Positions 1 to 9,375 of a DNA stretch of 64,000 nt are shown in pieces. The DNA comes from Cyanophora paradoxa. Its lineage: Eukaryota > Glaucocystophyceae > Cyanophorales > Cyanophoraceae. The notes under the pieces were generated by a model. The model was not told the origin of the DNA. It worked only from the letters and a program-made list of their open reading frames with translations, and did not search any database. The position numbers and the translations under genes were made by a program. Every line of letters begins with the position of its first letter. Positions within the stretch are counted from its first letter, which is position 1. The stretch lies in NCBI GenBank assembly GCA_004431415.1, contig QPMI01000555.1, forward strand, positions 1 through 64,000, given 5' to 3'.

Positions 1-971
1 GCCGAGTTCGTCGCGGAGACCTGGTATTCGTACCCCGTACCCCAGACCGTGGTCGCGTCGAGGTAGGAGTTGGTCGCGGAGTCTTCGAGGTAGGCCCCGT
101 CCCTGTAGATCTTGTACCCCGTCGCCCCCGTGGGCGCCGTCCACACTAAGCTGACGGGCTGCTGCTGATCGTTGGGTGCAGTCGCCGTCACATTCGTGGG
201 CGCGGACGGCTTCGTCCAAACAACGAGGGGATCGGACTTTTCGTATTCGACCCCGCCCACGATGCCGGCCACCTGGTAGGAGTATTCCGTACCCCACGCA
301 AGGGCAGTGCTATCGTCAATGTACGAGGTAGACAGGGCGCTGCCTGCAAATCCAATTGGCGTGCCATTCCTGTAAATTCGAATCGAGTCCACGCCCTCCA
401 TGGCCACCCAGTTGATTGTGACGACAATGGCGGGTTTCGGGAAGCCCGAAGACGCGGGGCCGCCCCCTGCGATAAAATCGCCGTAGGTCTGGGCCGTGGC
501 CGTCGTGAGGGTGGTGTAGGCTTCGATCGTGGGCGTGGAGCCGGGTAGACCTTGGAATTGAATGTAATTGCTCATGGTACCCTCATGGGTGTAGAGAAGC
601 GTCTGTGCGTAGGTGGTGGGCGGGGCCTTGCCGTCAGAGCCCGTGCTGCTGCTGCCCTGCTCGCGCACCGCCGCCACGCGGTAGAGCCGCAGGGCCCCAA
701 AACTAAAGGGCGAGTCCGTGTAGGTGACGGTTGGTGCGTTCACCGTGGCCACGAGATCCCAGGGGCCGTTGATGCTGGTAGCCCTGTACACCTTGTACTT
801 GACGGCGTTGGTGACGGCAATCCAGTTCATTCGAAATCCGTAGGTATTGTTCCCGTTGTTGGGTACATCGCCCGATCGGATCTGGGGCCTGCCCACAGTC
901 AGCGAGATCGGCTCCACGCCGTACTGCGGGGCCTGCACCACCTGTTTCTTCACGAATACGAAGCGTGGCAT
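1..971 (-). CDS. Fibronectin type III-like repeat protein (C-terminus beyond window)
   Basis: The minus strand is open without a stop from an ATG at 971 to the window edge, giving 323 codons that begin MPRFVFVKKQVVQAP. Three FN3-like modules are visible. Each has a Trp-containing strand (NWIAV, NWVAM, VWTAPTG), then a K-Y-K-V-Y-R or Y-K-I-Y-R-D-G strand, and ends in a Tyr-rich strand (LYRVAAV, YSYQVAG, YEYQVSA). This is the classic FN3 beta-sandwich pattern. Such proteins are usually adhesive; in large DNA viruses and phages FN3 modules decorate particles or fibres. It is divergently arranged with the structural-type gene at 1011, with 39 bp between the start codons. No introns are needed. 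The virion-surface role is inferred from the neighbours; the FN3 fold call is strong. Confidence 0.8.
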   Translation of the reverse strand, partial: MPRFVFVKKQVVQAPQYGVEPISLTVGRPQIRSGDVPNNGNNTYGFRMNWIAVTNAVKYKVYRATSINGPWDLVATVNAPTVTYTDSPFSFGALRLYRVAAVREQGSSSTGSDGKAPPTTYAQTLLYTHEGTMSNYIQFQGLPGSTPTIEAYTTLTTATAQTYGDFIAGGGPASSGFPKPAIVVTINWVAMEGVDSIRIYRNGTPIGFAGSALSTSYIDDSTALAWGTEYSYQVAGIVGGVEYEKSDPLVVWTKPSAPTNVTATAPNDQQQPVSLVWTAPTGATGYKIYRDGAYLEDSATNSYLDATTVWGTGYEYQVSATNS

Positions 972-1010
972 TTTCCTCTACGATCCGAAAAAATATCTGC
1001 GCCGGGGTAA

Positions 1011-1690
1011 ATGACTTCCAACTGGTACCAGACCCTCAGCGGCTCACTTGACGTTGGCAACAACACCAAGGATTTCGCGCGAATCCCCTCCGGCAGTTAC
1101 GTCGACGTCTTTCTGCAAAATCCTGTGGTGATTCAGGTCGTTCAGAACGCCTACGCCACGCCCAAGATTTACTCCTATCAGCTCTTCTTCGACCCTTTGA
1201 GCCTCAGCGCAGAGGTCATCGAGCTGCTGCACGAATCCGGCCTCGTGAAAAAGGTGGCGCCGGCGACAGCCACGGCCAACGTCCTGCGCTGTTTGGAAGT
1301 TAAGTTCAGGGAGACGGGGTACGGCCCCACCGTGAACCAGTACACAACTACCGACCTGCCGGGTACGGGTGCGTATACGGCGCGGGGTACGCTCAAGGGC
1401 GACGTGCTCTTCACAAAATTCAATCCGAGTCCCGCCACCCTGGGGGCCCTCTACACGGGCGGCAATCCGCGCGCTTCCGGGCTACCCCGCTTTCCCTTCA
1501 CCTTCTTCAAGTTCCAGGTCTTCCCCCTCACGTACGCCGCAGACCAGCCCCATTTCAGCACGGGCGCCAGCCTCTGCGCGGAGCTGCGCGAGTGCTCGAT
1601 TTCCTACAGGCACACCACCGCTCCGACGCCGTGCAGCCCGCGGCCCGCATCTCGGGCATCGGCAACGACATCGCCCTCTTCTACGGATAA
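1011..1690 (+). pseudogene. Virion-type beta-rich protein, copy 1, one frameshift near the 3' end
   Basis: An ATG at 1011 opens a frame starting MTSNWYQTLSGSLDVGN. The frame reads sensibly to about 1,610. The natural C-terminus (ISGIGNDIALFYG, stop at 1688-1690) lies in another frame, so one indel falls between about 1,605 and 1,625. The protein would be about 225 aa, rich in beta-strand-type alternation and with no signal peptide. It is paralogous to the next gene: both share a QNPV(V/M) strand, an LE(V/L)KF strand and an FTKF strand. Size, context and beta-richness suggest a capsid or other structural protein of a large or medium DNA virus, but no family motif was recognised. The original frame beyond the indel continues as shadow sequence to 1943. 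Confidence 0.55.
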
Positions 1691-1713
1691 TCTTTCTCAT
1701 TCGAGATCGCAAA

Positions 1714-2492
1714 ATGCCGACCACCTCGGCCACCATCGTGAAGACCGTGCTGCCTACCCCCGATTTCTACGGCGACACCGTAGCGGCCAACGCTGGACGG
1801 ATTCCGTGGTCTGGGACGGCAACTACGCCTCCATGCTGACCGTGAAAATCCAGAATCCAGTCATGCTGCGCATCACCTCCAACGACTTCGAGAATCCCGC
1901 CTCCTGCTTCGTGTACGTGTACTTTGACATCGACTCGGCGTGAGCGCGGACGAGGCCGAGGCCTCTGGCTTTCCGGCCTCCTTAAAAAGATAGAGCCCTC
2001 CGTACCCGATCGGCCCGCGATTCGCGTGCTCGAGCTCAAGTTCACTGCGAACACCGCCCTCACCCGCACATTTAATGGCGGCTCCAAGACTCACATCGAC
2101 GGTGCTGCCATCGATAGCACGCGCAAAACTACACAGGCCGTCCCTTTGAGATGTACAACCTCTGGAAGATGACCGCAAAGGAGATGATGACGAATGCCAC
2201 CACGGGCGGAGTCTCGGGTACCTCGTTTTCCTACGATTCCTCGAATCCCCGTACCCAGGTCTGGCCCCGGCTTCTCTTCACGAAATTCACTTTCAAATTG
2301 TACAACAACATTGCGGGTATGCCTACCTCTGGAATGGTCGTGGGCTCTACCCTCATGGCCGAGCTGATAGAAGCGGAGGCAGACTACACCACCGCCACCA
2401 CCAACCCTGCAAACGGCACGGCTACAAACTACGTAGCCTGGAGCACGATCGACCGTGAGTACGACACTAAGATTCACACTACTAGCATCTAG
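1714..2492 (+). pseudogene. Virion-type beta-rich protein, copy 2, several frameshifts
   Basis: It starts with ATG at 1714 (MPTTSATIVKTVLPTPDFYG), 23 bp after the stop of copy 1. To follow the similarity with copy 1 the reader must change frame near 1,795, near 1,943-1,975 and near 2,140. The last part (2,151-2,492) ends ...DTKIHTTSI. Segments matching copy 1 in order are the KIQNPVMLRI strand, the VLELKF strand and the RLLFTKFTFKLYN strand followed by an AELIEAEADY motif (copy 1: AELRECSISY). The 3' end overlaps the convergent HNH gene by 11 bp. The gene is clearly not translatable as one frame. The cause is either real decay or clustered assembly indels; host genes in the same window are frame-clean, which favours decay. 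Confidence 0.55.
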
Positions 2493-2847
2493 ACTGGCTA
2501 AGCTGCATTAGCGCCTGTGCCGCCTCCATCATCTCCGCAATTTCCTCGCTCTTCTCCTGTAAATTGGCGTACCCCCTCCTCTTCTTGCGAATCTCCGACA
2601 TTGATGCCCAGCGTAGGTTCTCCCTCCTGTAGTCCAGCGGGTTGCCGTTGATGTGTTCCACGTAACGTCCACGTGGCGACTTCCCGAGGATCAGTTGGGA
2701 GAGGTAGTGCTTGCGCCCTCCGAACGTCTTGCTCACCCTGTCCCTGTCCACTCTCCAGGGAAACTCCAAGGCACTCGGGGGTACGTCCGAGTTGACCAGG
2801 ACGTTGTAGGCGACGTCTTGCGAGTCGGTGCACCGGAGCAGGGCCAT
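2482..2847 (-). CDS. HNH homing-type endonuclease
   Basis: This is a complete 121-aa frame starting MALLRCTDSQDVAYN. Residues about 50-80 carry the HNH core: YLSQLILG, then a His in YVEHINGNPLDYRRENLRW. That matches the H-x-N-G-x-x-x-D-x-R-x-x-N-L signature of HNH nucleases common in phages and nucleocytoplasmic large DNA viruses. The C-terminal 35 residues are a charged helix (EKSEEIAEMMEAAQALMQL). It should cut DNA through a beta-beta-alpha-metal fold, either as a free-standing mobile endonuclease or as part of a viral replication set. It is convergent with, and slightly overlaps, the structural-type gene at 1714-2492. It is one of the few unbroken genes of this block. Confidence 0.8.
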   Translation of the reverse strand: MALLRCTDSQDVAYNVLVNSDVPPSALEFPWRVDRDRVSKTFGGRKHYLSQLILGKSPRGRYVEHINGNPLDYRRENLRWASMSEIRKKRRGYANLQEKSEEIAEMMEAAQALMQLSQSRC

Positions 2848-2870
2848 TTTGCCCTAGGTTCAGAAAAACC

Positions 2871-2930
2871 TGGGACTTGGGACTTGGGACTTGGGACTTG
2901 GGACTTGGGACTTGGGACTTGGGACTTGGG
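2871..2930 (+). repeat. (GGGACTT)n heptamer array 1
   Basis: About 8.4 perfect copies of a 7-bp unit lie just upstream of the HNH start codon. The right flank (AAGAGTT..., then GGCCCAGACTTTCTC) recurs in inverted orientation beside array 2. The whole is therefore a mobile or recombining intergenic repeat rather than an isolated microsatellite. Confidence 0.9.
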
Positions 2931-3355
2931 AAGAGTTGAAACCCAGGTCCCGGCCCAGACTTTCTCCAGGATCAGAAATTTGTCAGACAAGTCAGGTGAG
3001 TTTTTCTACCGACTTTTTTACTCCTACCAACCCTCGTAGTCTTTTTTACTCGTAGTCTTTTTTACTCGTATCCCATCTCGTACCCTCCTTCTCTCGACAT
3101 CTCGCACGAAAACTCCTACCCCTCTTCACATCCTTTTTCGGTTGCATACTCTCGTGAGCTTTCATGTCCAGTATCATGCTACAAGTCGTACGACAGTTCA
3201 GACTCTACCTCTCTTGAAATCTCACCTGGAATGTCACCAGAAACGTCGTATCCAGAATTCCGTACCCCTTTCTAAGTCTGCCCGGTGGTTAGGGACTTGG
3301 TGCAGCAAACTCTCAGATCCAGAGAAAGTCTGGGCCCAGACCCTGAGTCTAACTC

Positions 3356-3403
3356 TTCCCAAGTCCCAAGTCCCAAGTCCCAAGTCCCAAGTCCCAAGTC
3401 CCA
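3356..3403 (-). repeat. (CCCAAGT)n heptamer array 2, inverted relative to array 1
   Basis: Nearly seven copies of the same heptamer lie on the opposite strand. They are preceded by GAGAAAGTCTGGGCCCAGAC and AACTCTTCCC, the reverse complement of the flank of array 1. Arrays 1 and 2 thus form an inverted pair around 2,940-3,350, a gene-poor stretch with T-rich runs (CTTTTTTACTCGTA) in which no gene was found. Confidence 0.9.
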
Positions 3404-3476
3404 GGATCGCGCCAAGTCATAACTGAATAGTCGGCCAATTTTTACAAGTATGTACAATGGAATGACGCAATACTAT

Positions 3477-4518
3477 TTACAGCATCTCAAAGTCAGAGTC
3501 ATCGTCATCGGAAACCAAGTCAATCGGGGCCTCGGGCGCCGACTTAAGGGGAATGCGGGGAAGGGCCTGCGCTGCCTGCACTAAGTCCTGCCGCTCTTGC
3601 TCGCGCTGCGCCGCCAAGGCCGCTGCCGCCTCTGCCTCGCGCTGCCGCTGAGCCTCGATGCGCGCCTTGAGCTCGGCTGCCTCCTTCTGCTTGCGCTCGG
3701 CGATCTTGGCCAACGTCATCTCGCGACGAAGAAGGCGCTCGTGACGCAGCTTGCGCCGCAGCTCGGCCATTTCGCGCTTGGCGATGATGCGCTTCTCAAT
3801 GGTCTTGACGTGCTGAGTCAGGCGCTCGTGTAGTGTGACGTCACACGAGAACGGGCAATGCCAGCGCCGAGCTTCAAGTCCTTGGCGTTTTCCTTGGCGG
3901 GGTCCTTGACGCGCTCGGAGTTGTCGGTGAATGACGTAGTCTCCATGAACTTCTTCTTGACGATTGACTTGGTCTTGATAATGCGGCGCTTGCGAGTCGG
4001 GTTTTCGTTGTCGCCTTCAGAGTCAGAAGACGACTCAGAGTCGTATGGAATCGGCACGTCAAAGTCGATGAAGTCGTTGATGTCAGACTCGGCGTCCGAG
4101 GCCTCGGACTTGGCGTCATCGGCGGGCTGAGGGGCGGGCTCGGCGACGGGCTGAGGGGCAGATGACGACGATGACGGAGGGGGGTAATTCGTGAAGACTT
4201 GAGGGGGTAGGCCCAGGCGAGCGTCTCGGCGGCAGACTCGGCGAAAAGCTTGGGGTCGCCCCAGCCGTTGGCGGTCTTGACCCAGCCGGGGACGGGGGGC
4301 ACGTCGACGGGGGGCTCGGGCTTGGGCTCGGGCTTGGGTTGCTTGGACTTGGGCAGGATGGCGGGTACAAAGTTCAACTGGAGACTGCTGTTGTAGGTTT
4401 GGTAGAGGTACCCCAGCTTGCGGGCACGCTTCTCCATGGCAGGGGTAGGCCAAAGCCCGGACTTGTGCAGATCACAGGCCTTGGCAAAGTCCTCGACAAG
4501 CTCAGAGGGAAGCGACAT
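3477..4518 (-). pseudogene. Acidic/coiled-coil protein split by two frameshifts
   Basis: Three consecutive frames on the minus strand make one coherent protein. The N-terminus is MSLPSELVEDFAKACDL (ATG at 4518), followed by a Lys-Pro-rich stretch. A Ser/Asp/Glu-rich middle follows (DSESSSDSEGDNENPTRKR), with a basic patch resembling a nuclear localisation signal. The C-terminus is a long heptad-like helix (LRRKLRHERLLRREMTLAK) ending in SDDDDSDFEML. Frame changes are needed near 4,200 and near 3,845; the second sits on a GTGTGACGTCACAC palindrome. No family was recognised. Composition suggests a nucleic-acid-associated or scaffold protein, but that is only inference. A 1-nt assembly error at each site would restore it, so raw reads decide. 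Confidence 0.5.
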
Positions 4519-4856
4519 CTGCGCAAAGGGAAAAGAGATCAGCAAAGGCAAAACGTGAGGTGACTGAGAGAGCGGACTTGTGAAAATTCGGAGAGGCAGG
4601 GTTTCCTTGGGCTGAGAGAAGGCGGCGAACCCGTTTCAAGAGTGAGGCAAAATGGCGGCGGACCGCGGTTTTGTGGGTGAATTTTTTCCTGGGCTAGTTC
4701 GCAACGGAAAACGTTGCCAACTGGCCTGAAAAAAGCCAAATTTAGCGTTGGACCGAAGACAGAAAAAGGAGCCGGCCTGACGGAAATTGCCCGAGTGCGT
4801 CCGCCGAAGGTCGAGTCTCGGATGGGGGGTACACCCTCAGGGGGCCCCCTGGCCCC

Positions 4857-5327
4857 TCACCCTGGTAGTACCCTCTCAAGGGGATTTTCGAAGCCGTACA
4901 ATTCTTGGTAAGTCTCGTAATCCGGGCTGTACCCCCTCACAATCTGCGGGAGCCCCATTGAAAGCCTCCGTCTATCCTCTCTCAATTCCCTGCGGAAAAG
5001 TCTACGGTCTTCTCGAGCTTCGCGCGTCACGCCAGCTGGGCGTGGTCTATGATTGTTAGGGTTGTCGTAGCCTGGTCCCACCAGCCTCACGAAATTTTCG
5101 CGTATGGCCTCGGGGAGACTCTGGAAACGGTTCGTTGCGTGGAACTCGATCCATTCATTGAATCGACGCGGATATTGACGGATGACTTCAAGCACGCCCT
5201 GTGTGTTGGGCTCTGGTGTTATGTCGGGAATGTCATGTCCTGTGAGGTGCCAACGCCAGAACTCGCGCAGCCTCTCGAATGCCATATTCAACTCAAAGGG
5301 GAAATCGTAATAGAGATTGCCTGACAT
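4857..5327 (-). CDS. Hypothetical 156-aa protein
   Basis: A complete frame begins MSGNLYYDFPFELNMAFERL and ends NPLERVLPG. The middle (FWRWHLTGHDIPDI, FNEWIEFHATNRF) is aromatic-rich, and the region at residues 105-130 is strongly basic (REAREDRRLFRRELREDRRR). There are no Cys pairs and no membrane segment. Codon use and lack of introns match the viral-type block rather than the host genes downstream. It is the rightmost solid gene of that block; its start codon lies about 55 bp from heptamer array 3. No homologous family was recognised. Confidence 0.5.
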   Translation of the reverse strand: MSGNLYYDFPFELNMAFERLREFWRWHLTGHDIPDITPEPNTQGVLEVIRQYPRRFNEWIEFHATNRFQSLPEAIRENFVRLVGPGYDNPNNHRPRPAGVTREAREDRRLFRRELREDRRRLSMGLPQIVRGYSPDYETYQELYGFENPLERVLPG

Positions 5328-5383
5328 TTTTCTCCCCGTCCGAAAATTTCCCCGCTTTGAGTCCAGACTCTGATTCTAACTCT

Positions 5384-5431
5384 TCCCAAGTCCCAAGTCC
5401 CAAGTCCCAAGTCCCAAGTCCCAAGTCCCAG
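5384..5431 (-). repeat. (CCCAAGT)n heptamer array 3
   Basis: About seven copies in the same orientation as array 2, again preceded by a TCTAACTCTTCCC flank. It lies upstream of the 156-aa gene. Three arrays within 2.6 kb all fall between genes of the viral-type block. Confidence 0.9.
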
Positions 5432-5539
5432 GTCACATTTTTCTCCCATTTTGACTCGAGATTCTGACCAAGTCCAAATCCGGGCCCGGGATTCGAACCC
5501 TCGTTTTCGGTCGATTTCACGCGTGAAAACAGCACTTTT

Positions 5540-5700
5540 CGGCCTTTTCCGATTTTTCCTTTCTCGCGATCGCATTAATGCCCCCGATCTCGAAATCGCG
5601 ATCGAAAAGGGTCGCGATCGGGAGAAAATCGCGATCGCCAGGGTCGTGATCGCCGCGATCGCCAGCCTCGGAGGGGGTACCCCCACAGCTGTTGCGGCGG
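5540..5700. repeat. GATCGC/GCGATC-rich stretch
   Basis: Overlapping copies of GCGATCG and GATCGCGATC recur at irregular spacing (for example 5,567-5,578, 5,598-5,640 and 5,650-5,670). They read through a region with no convincing gene. It marks the transition between the viral-type block and the host-type sequence. Confidence 0.5.
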
Positions 5701-5787
5701 TTATAAGAACCTCCGCAATCCAAGCGTCACTTCCGAGTCTCGAGCTCTCGGAGTTGACTTTTCGCGTTTGCCCCATTGTTGGCCCTC

Positions 5788-5800
5788 ATATATATTTAAA
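5788..5800 (+). promoter_or_regulatory. TATA-like element
   Basis: TATATATTTAAACG lies about 40 bp upstream of the small frame at 5832. It stands out in otherwise GC-rich DNA. It is a candidate core promoter; no transcript evidence is available. Confidence 0.35.
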
Positions 5801-5831
5801 CGACCCCCCTACCTTCCCAAACGCACAGAAA

Positions 5832-6002
5832 ATGACTGAAGATCCGAGAGAGAGTCTAGATCTAGACGATATCGATCTAAGTTGCAGATTGATCATGAGA
5901 ACTTTGAGAAGTGTTTTCTGTGGACTTCCGGGCCAGTTCCGGCTTATAAATTATAACACTTCCGGCGGCCGGCGGCGGGTTTTGGGGGACACTTGCAACT
6001 AA
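5832..6002 (+). CDS. Possible small protein, 56 aa
   Basis: The ATG at 5832 follows the TATA-like element. The first 20 residues (MTEDPRESLDLDDIDLSCRL) are acidic and non-repetitive; the rest is less convincing. No domain is visible. It may be a truncated N-terminus at the right edge of the insertion, or chance. Confidence 0.2.
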   Translation: MTEDPRESLDLDDIDLSCRLIMRTLRSVFCGLPGQFRLINYNTSGGRRRVLGDTCN

Positions 6003-7003
6003 ATTAAGTTGCAAGCCTTTTTGAAGTTGCACTGCGGCAACTGCCACTGGCCCACTGGCCTGCCACGGCCCACTAGTACTGGCCCGCACTGGGCCAAGCA
6101 GTGCCAATCAGTGTTGGGTAAAGTTTGCTCCCCCAAATTTGCCTTGAAAACTTTCTGCAAGCTTTGAAAAAGATTGCACCATAGAAAACATTCGAATTCC
6201 AAGCACCGCAAAAGCACTGTATTCCTTGGCAAATAAGCGTCTAAACAAGAGATATAAGCTTTACAATGATACCTGCCAGGCTGTGAGTTTCAGATTCAAA
6301 GTTTGCACGCGTTTAGTCTTGTTTTCAAGTTTGGCCTTTAGCTTCTTTTCAGGGTCGCCGAGAGGGGGGTACCCATCTGAAGGAGCCTCGGAGGCGACCT
6401 TCGCCCTCCTGAGTCCTGACACCCATCATATGCATGTAACTCTCAGTCTCTCAACTCTTTTTTTTTTTTTTCAGGATAGCCCAATTCTTGGGCGATGATG
6501 TTATTTTCAGTTAGCTAACTTCATCGTATGCACTACCGGTTCGGACTGGGCCGAACTCTGGGTCAGCTCATAACCTGTGGCCGCTACACAGGGATAGGCG
6601 CTTCGACGCTAACTAGAAGCGTTCAGGGTGGGGAGAGCTTGGGCGGGGTGTCCTACTTGGGCTCGCGTCGGCGGTGCGTGGTCTGTTGGGGGGGTGGGGG
6701 GTGGGGTGGGTGGGGGGTAGTACAGGCCTAGGGCGGTTGCACATCCCCTATCTTTGGGCGTGAGGGGCGCGGGCGGGTGTCCCGGGAGCCGGATGGGGCT
6801 AGGTACGCAGGAGGGAGGTGAGCACGGGCTAAGTGGGGGCCCTGCGGGACCGGGGCTAAGGTGCGGGGCGAGTGGCGTGGGTGGCTTGAGCAGTGGTCGT
6901 GAGCGGGCGCCTGGCTTTGCTTCACAGAGCATACAGGACAGCTGAGTGTCTCACCCTTAAAAGGAGAGCGAGGCCGTAGGGCCGCTCTGGTACGACAGAG
7001 TGA
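6003..7003. other. Intergenic region, no supported gene
   Basis: It contains GTTGCAAG/CTTGCAAC motifs like those in the short inverted element at 46,178-46,319, a CACTGGCCCACTGG stretch, and a T13 tract followed by CAGG at 6,459-6,475 that looks like an orphan 3' splice site. G-rich runs follow at 6,690-6,720. All long frames here are composition-driven. Confidence 0.5.
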
Positions 7004-9234
7004 CTAAGGAGAAAGAAAGAAAGAAAAGGAGGTGGCCGGAGGCCTTAGTTCTAGGAAGATCCTAGGGCGTCTACGCCGCTGCATTGTCCTCCGCCGCGGC
7101 GCGGCGGCCTGCGAGGTAGGCCTCGACGGCGGCGGGCCGCCGATGGCCGCCGTGAGCTCGGTGAGGAGCTTCTGGGTGGCCTGGTAGTTGGCGAGCGTGA
7201 TGTTGGCCGGGGCGGGCCAGGGCGGGGCCGGGCCCGGGCGGGCGCGGGAGCGGCGATCGGCGCGGGGCGGCGGCGGCTGCCGCGGGGCGGCGGCGGCTGC
7301 CGCGGCGGCGGCGGCGGCGGGGTGGGGCGCGGGGGCAGCCGGGGCGGCGGGGGCGGCGGCGCCGCCCTTGCTCTTCTTGCGCGCGTCGGGCCCGAAGCGC
7401 TCGGTCGTGCGCTTGCGGGACTTGGCGGCGATCTCCGCCGCGATCTTGGCTGCCTCCTCGTTAGTCTTGCCCTCATTGAGGGCGCTGAGGCGGTTGAGCC
7501 GGCGGGCCGCGGAGGAGTGGCCTGGGCGGTACGAGGCGCGGCCGCCCACCCCGTTGGGGTAGTGGATGCGGTGCTCCGTGACGACCTTCGCGCTGGTCGC
7601 GGAGGCCGCCAGGGCCAGCGAGTCGGGGTAGAGCGACTGTCGGGCGGGTCTCTTGTGAGGGGGGGTATAGGGGCCCTCGAGGTCAGGGGAGGTACCGACC
7701 TCCTGGTCCTCGTCCTCGGAGTCGTCCGCGTCGAGCGCGGGCTTCACCTCCTTGCCGATGACGGCGATGTTGTCGCCATCGCGCTTGTACTTGTGGGGCT
7801 GCAGGGCCGTGAGGTTCACGACCTTGATCTTGCCGTCGAAGAGCTCGGGCTCGAGCCAAACCGCCTGCGAGGGCGGCGGTTTAACTTATTGCGCGCGCGC
7901 GGGGTGGCGCTATCTTTTAAGTTCCTCTTTGGGCCCCCACTGGGGCCCGGGTTTGTCCGGGGCGGACCTGGCACATGGCGGTGAGCGCGTCGTCCGTGTA
8001 GACGCCCTGGATGCTGCAAAAGATGCGGTAGGAGAGGCCCGCGGCTTGCTGCTCCGGGGTGAGGCCGGCGTACACCGCCTGACGGCTGGCAACCGAGAGG
8101 TCCTGGCAGATGCGGACCTACGTCCCGGCCCGGGTGCGTGTTTAGAGACTTCGCTTAATTGCACAGTTTACATAAGGCGTACTTTGAGCTTGCGGTTCGG
8201 GTTGCCGAGGTCGACTTCCACGGCGGCAAGGCAGCCTTGCGCGTTGGGGAAGCGGGCGCGCAGGTCGCGGTTCATGGCCATGGACGTCTCGATGTCGGTG
8301 AGGTGGATGAGGCCGACCTTCCGGAAGCGGCCGATGGCGTAGACGTCGGTCATGACGTCGCGGCACCGCTCGAGCCACCCGATCGCTTCGAGGGTCTTGT
8401 TCGCGATGACCTTGAGGTAGTCGGAGCGGAGTTCGCCGTCGTCCTCGAGGAGGAGGGGAAAACGGGTGAAGTCGACGTTGTCGTCGAACTTCATCAGCTT
8501 GTTGAACTGCGTGCACGAGCCCGGGGCCGTCGGTGAGTGAGGCACGGAGGCGGGTGGAGGGGCGCCGGTGCGCGCACCAGCTCCTTGTCGTAGAGGGTGG
8601 CCGTCGAGGCCGTGAGCGCGGCCATGATGAGCGTTTTCTTTGTCTTGTCCACCACTACTTTGCCGCGCTTGGTGACGCGGGTCGTGCAGCCGGCCGGCAG
8701 CGGCTGAGGCGCCGGCAGCGGTGCCGGTTCCGGCTCCTGCGGGTCCTCATCCTGCGACGAGTTCATATCGTGCAGTGGTTTGGTGCGGGGGCGGGACTTG
8801 CCTGGAGCTCGGTCTGCGTCGAGGGCGGCGCGGCGGCGGCCGCCTGCTTGGCCCGCGGTGAGGAGCGGCGAGCCGTCGACGAGCCCTTCGGGCGTCCACG
8901 GCCCTGTATATGCCGTTGTGAGTGCGGGGTGCGCGTGTGCGAGGGGTGCTGGGACGAGGTGAGGCACCTTAGACGTCGACGCGGAGCTGGAGGAGCTTGC
9001 GTCGGCGGGCGTCGCTGCCGGGGCGGCGACCTTGTCCTTCTGCTTCTGCTTCTCGACGGGCTTCGCGGGAGCCTGGAACACTTGGTTGGCGAGCCGGGGC
9101 GGCGACTTGGGCGGCGAGCTCGGGCGCGCGGCTGCGCTCGCTGCGGTGTTCTTCAGCGGCGCCGGAGCGGGGCCCGTGCTCAGAAAAGACGTGATCCGGC
9201 CCGCAGCGGCGGCGACGGCGAAGGCGGCGGCCAT
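7004..9234 (-). CDS. Four-exon orphan protein, about 663 aa, low-complexity flanks
   Basis: Exons at 9234-8578, 8506-8183, 8117-7968 and 7864-7004 join with every intron in phase 0; donors are GTGCG, GTACG or GTCCG and acceptors GCAG or GTAG. The N-terminal exon (MAAAFAVAAAAGRITSF) is Ala/Pro/Lys-rich. Exons 2-3 form the compact conserved-looking core (FNKLMKFDDNVDFTRFPLLL, then LTPEQQAAGLSYRIFCSIQG and VYTDDALTAMC). The last exon starts AVWLEPELFDGKIKVVNL, runs into an acidic patch (DADDSEDEDQE) and ends basic with Ala/Pro runs. A KKSK/RKR-type nuclear signal is present near SRKRTTERFGPDARKKSK. No family was recognised; a nuclear protein is a guess from composition. Gene structure is well supported by the unbroken phase; function is unknown. 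Confidence 0.65.
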
Positions 9235-9375
9235 TGGCGTTAATCGATGGCGGTGGCGGGAATATGACGAGTGATCCCCGGTACGGGGGCCCCGGGGGAG
9301 ATTAGGGGCTTGGGCATGATTAGGTCCTGTGTACCCCGCTTGTGGGGGGGCTGAGGTTAGTTTGCAACGGGAGCG
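9235..9375. promoter_or_regulatory. Short bidirectional intergenic region
   Basis: Only 141 bp separate the divergent start codons at 9234 and 9376. The space contains GTACGGGGGCCCCGGGGGAG and a CCCCGCTTG run but no TATA box. A shared promoter is the simplest reading. Confidence 0.35.

Noticed and set aside
5478-5505. tRNA T-arm-like GGGTTCGAATCCC on the minus strand
   Set aside because: Only a weak 3-bp stem pairs around the loop and no anticodon or acceptor stem is found on the 5' side.
6459-6475. 3' splice site after a T13 tract
   Set aside because: No exon on either side shows coding character or a domain, so it is mentioned only as an orphan signal.
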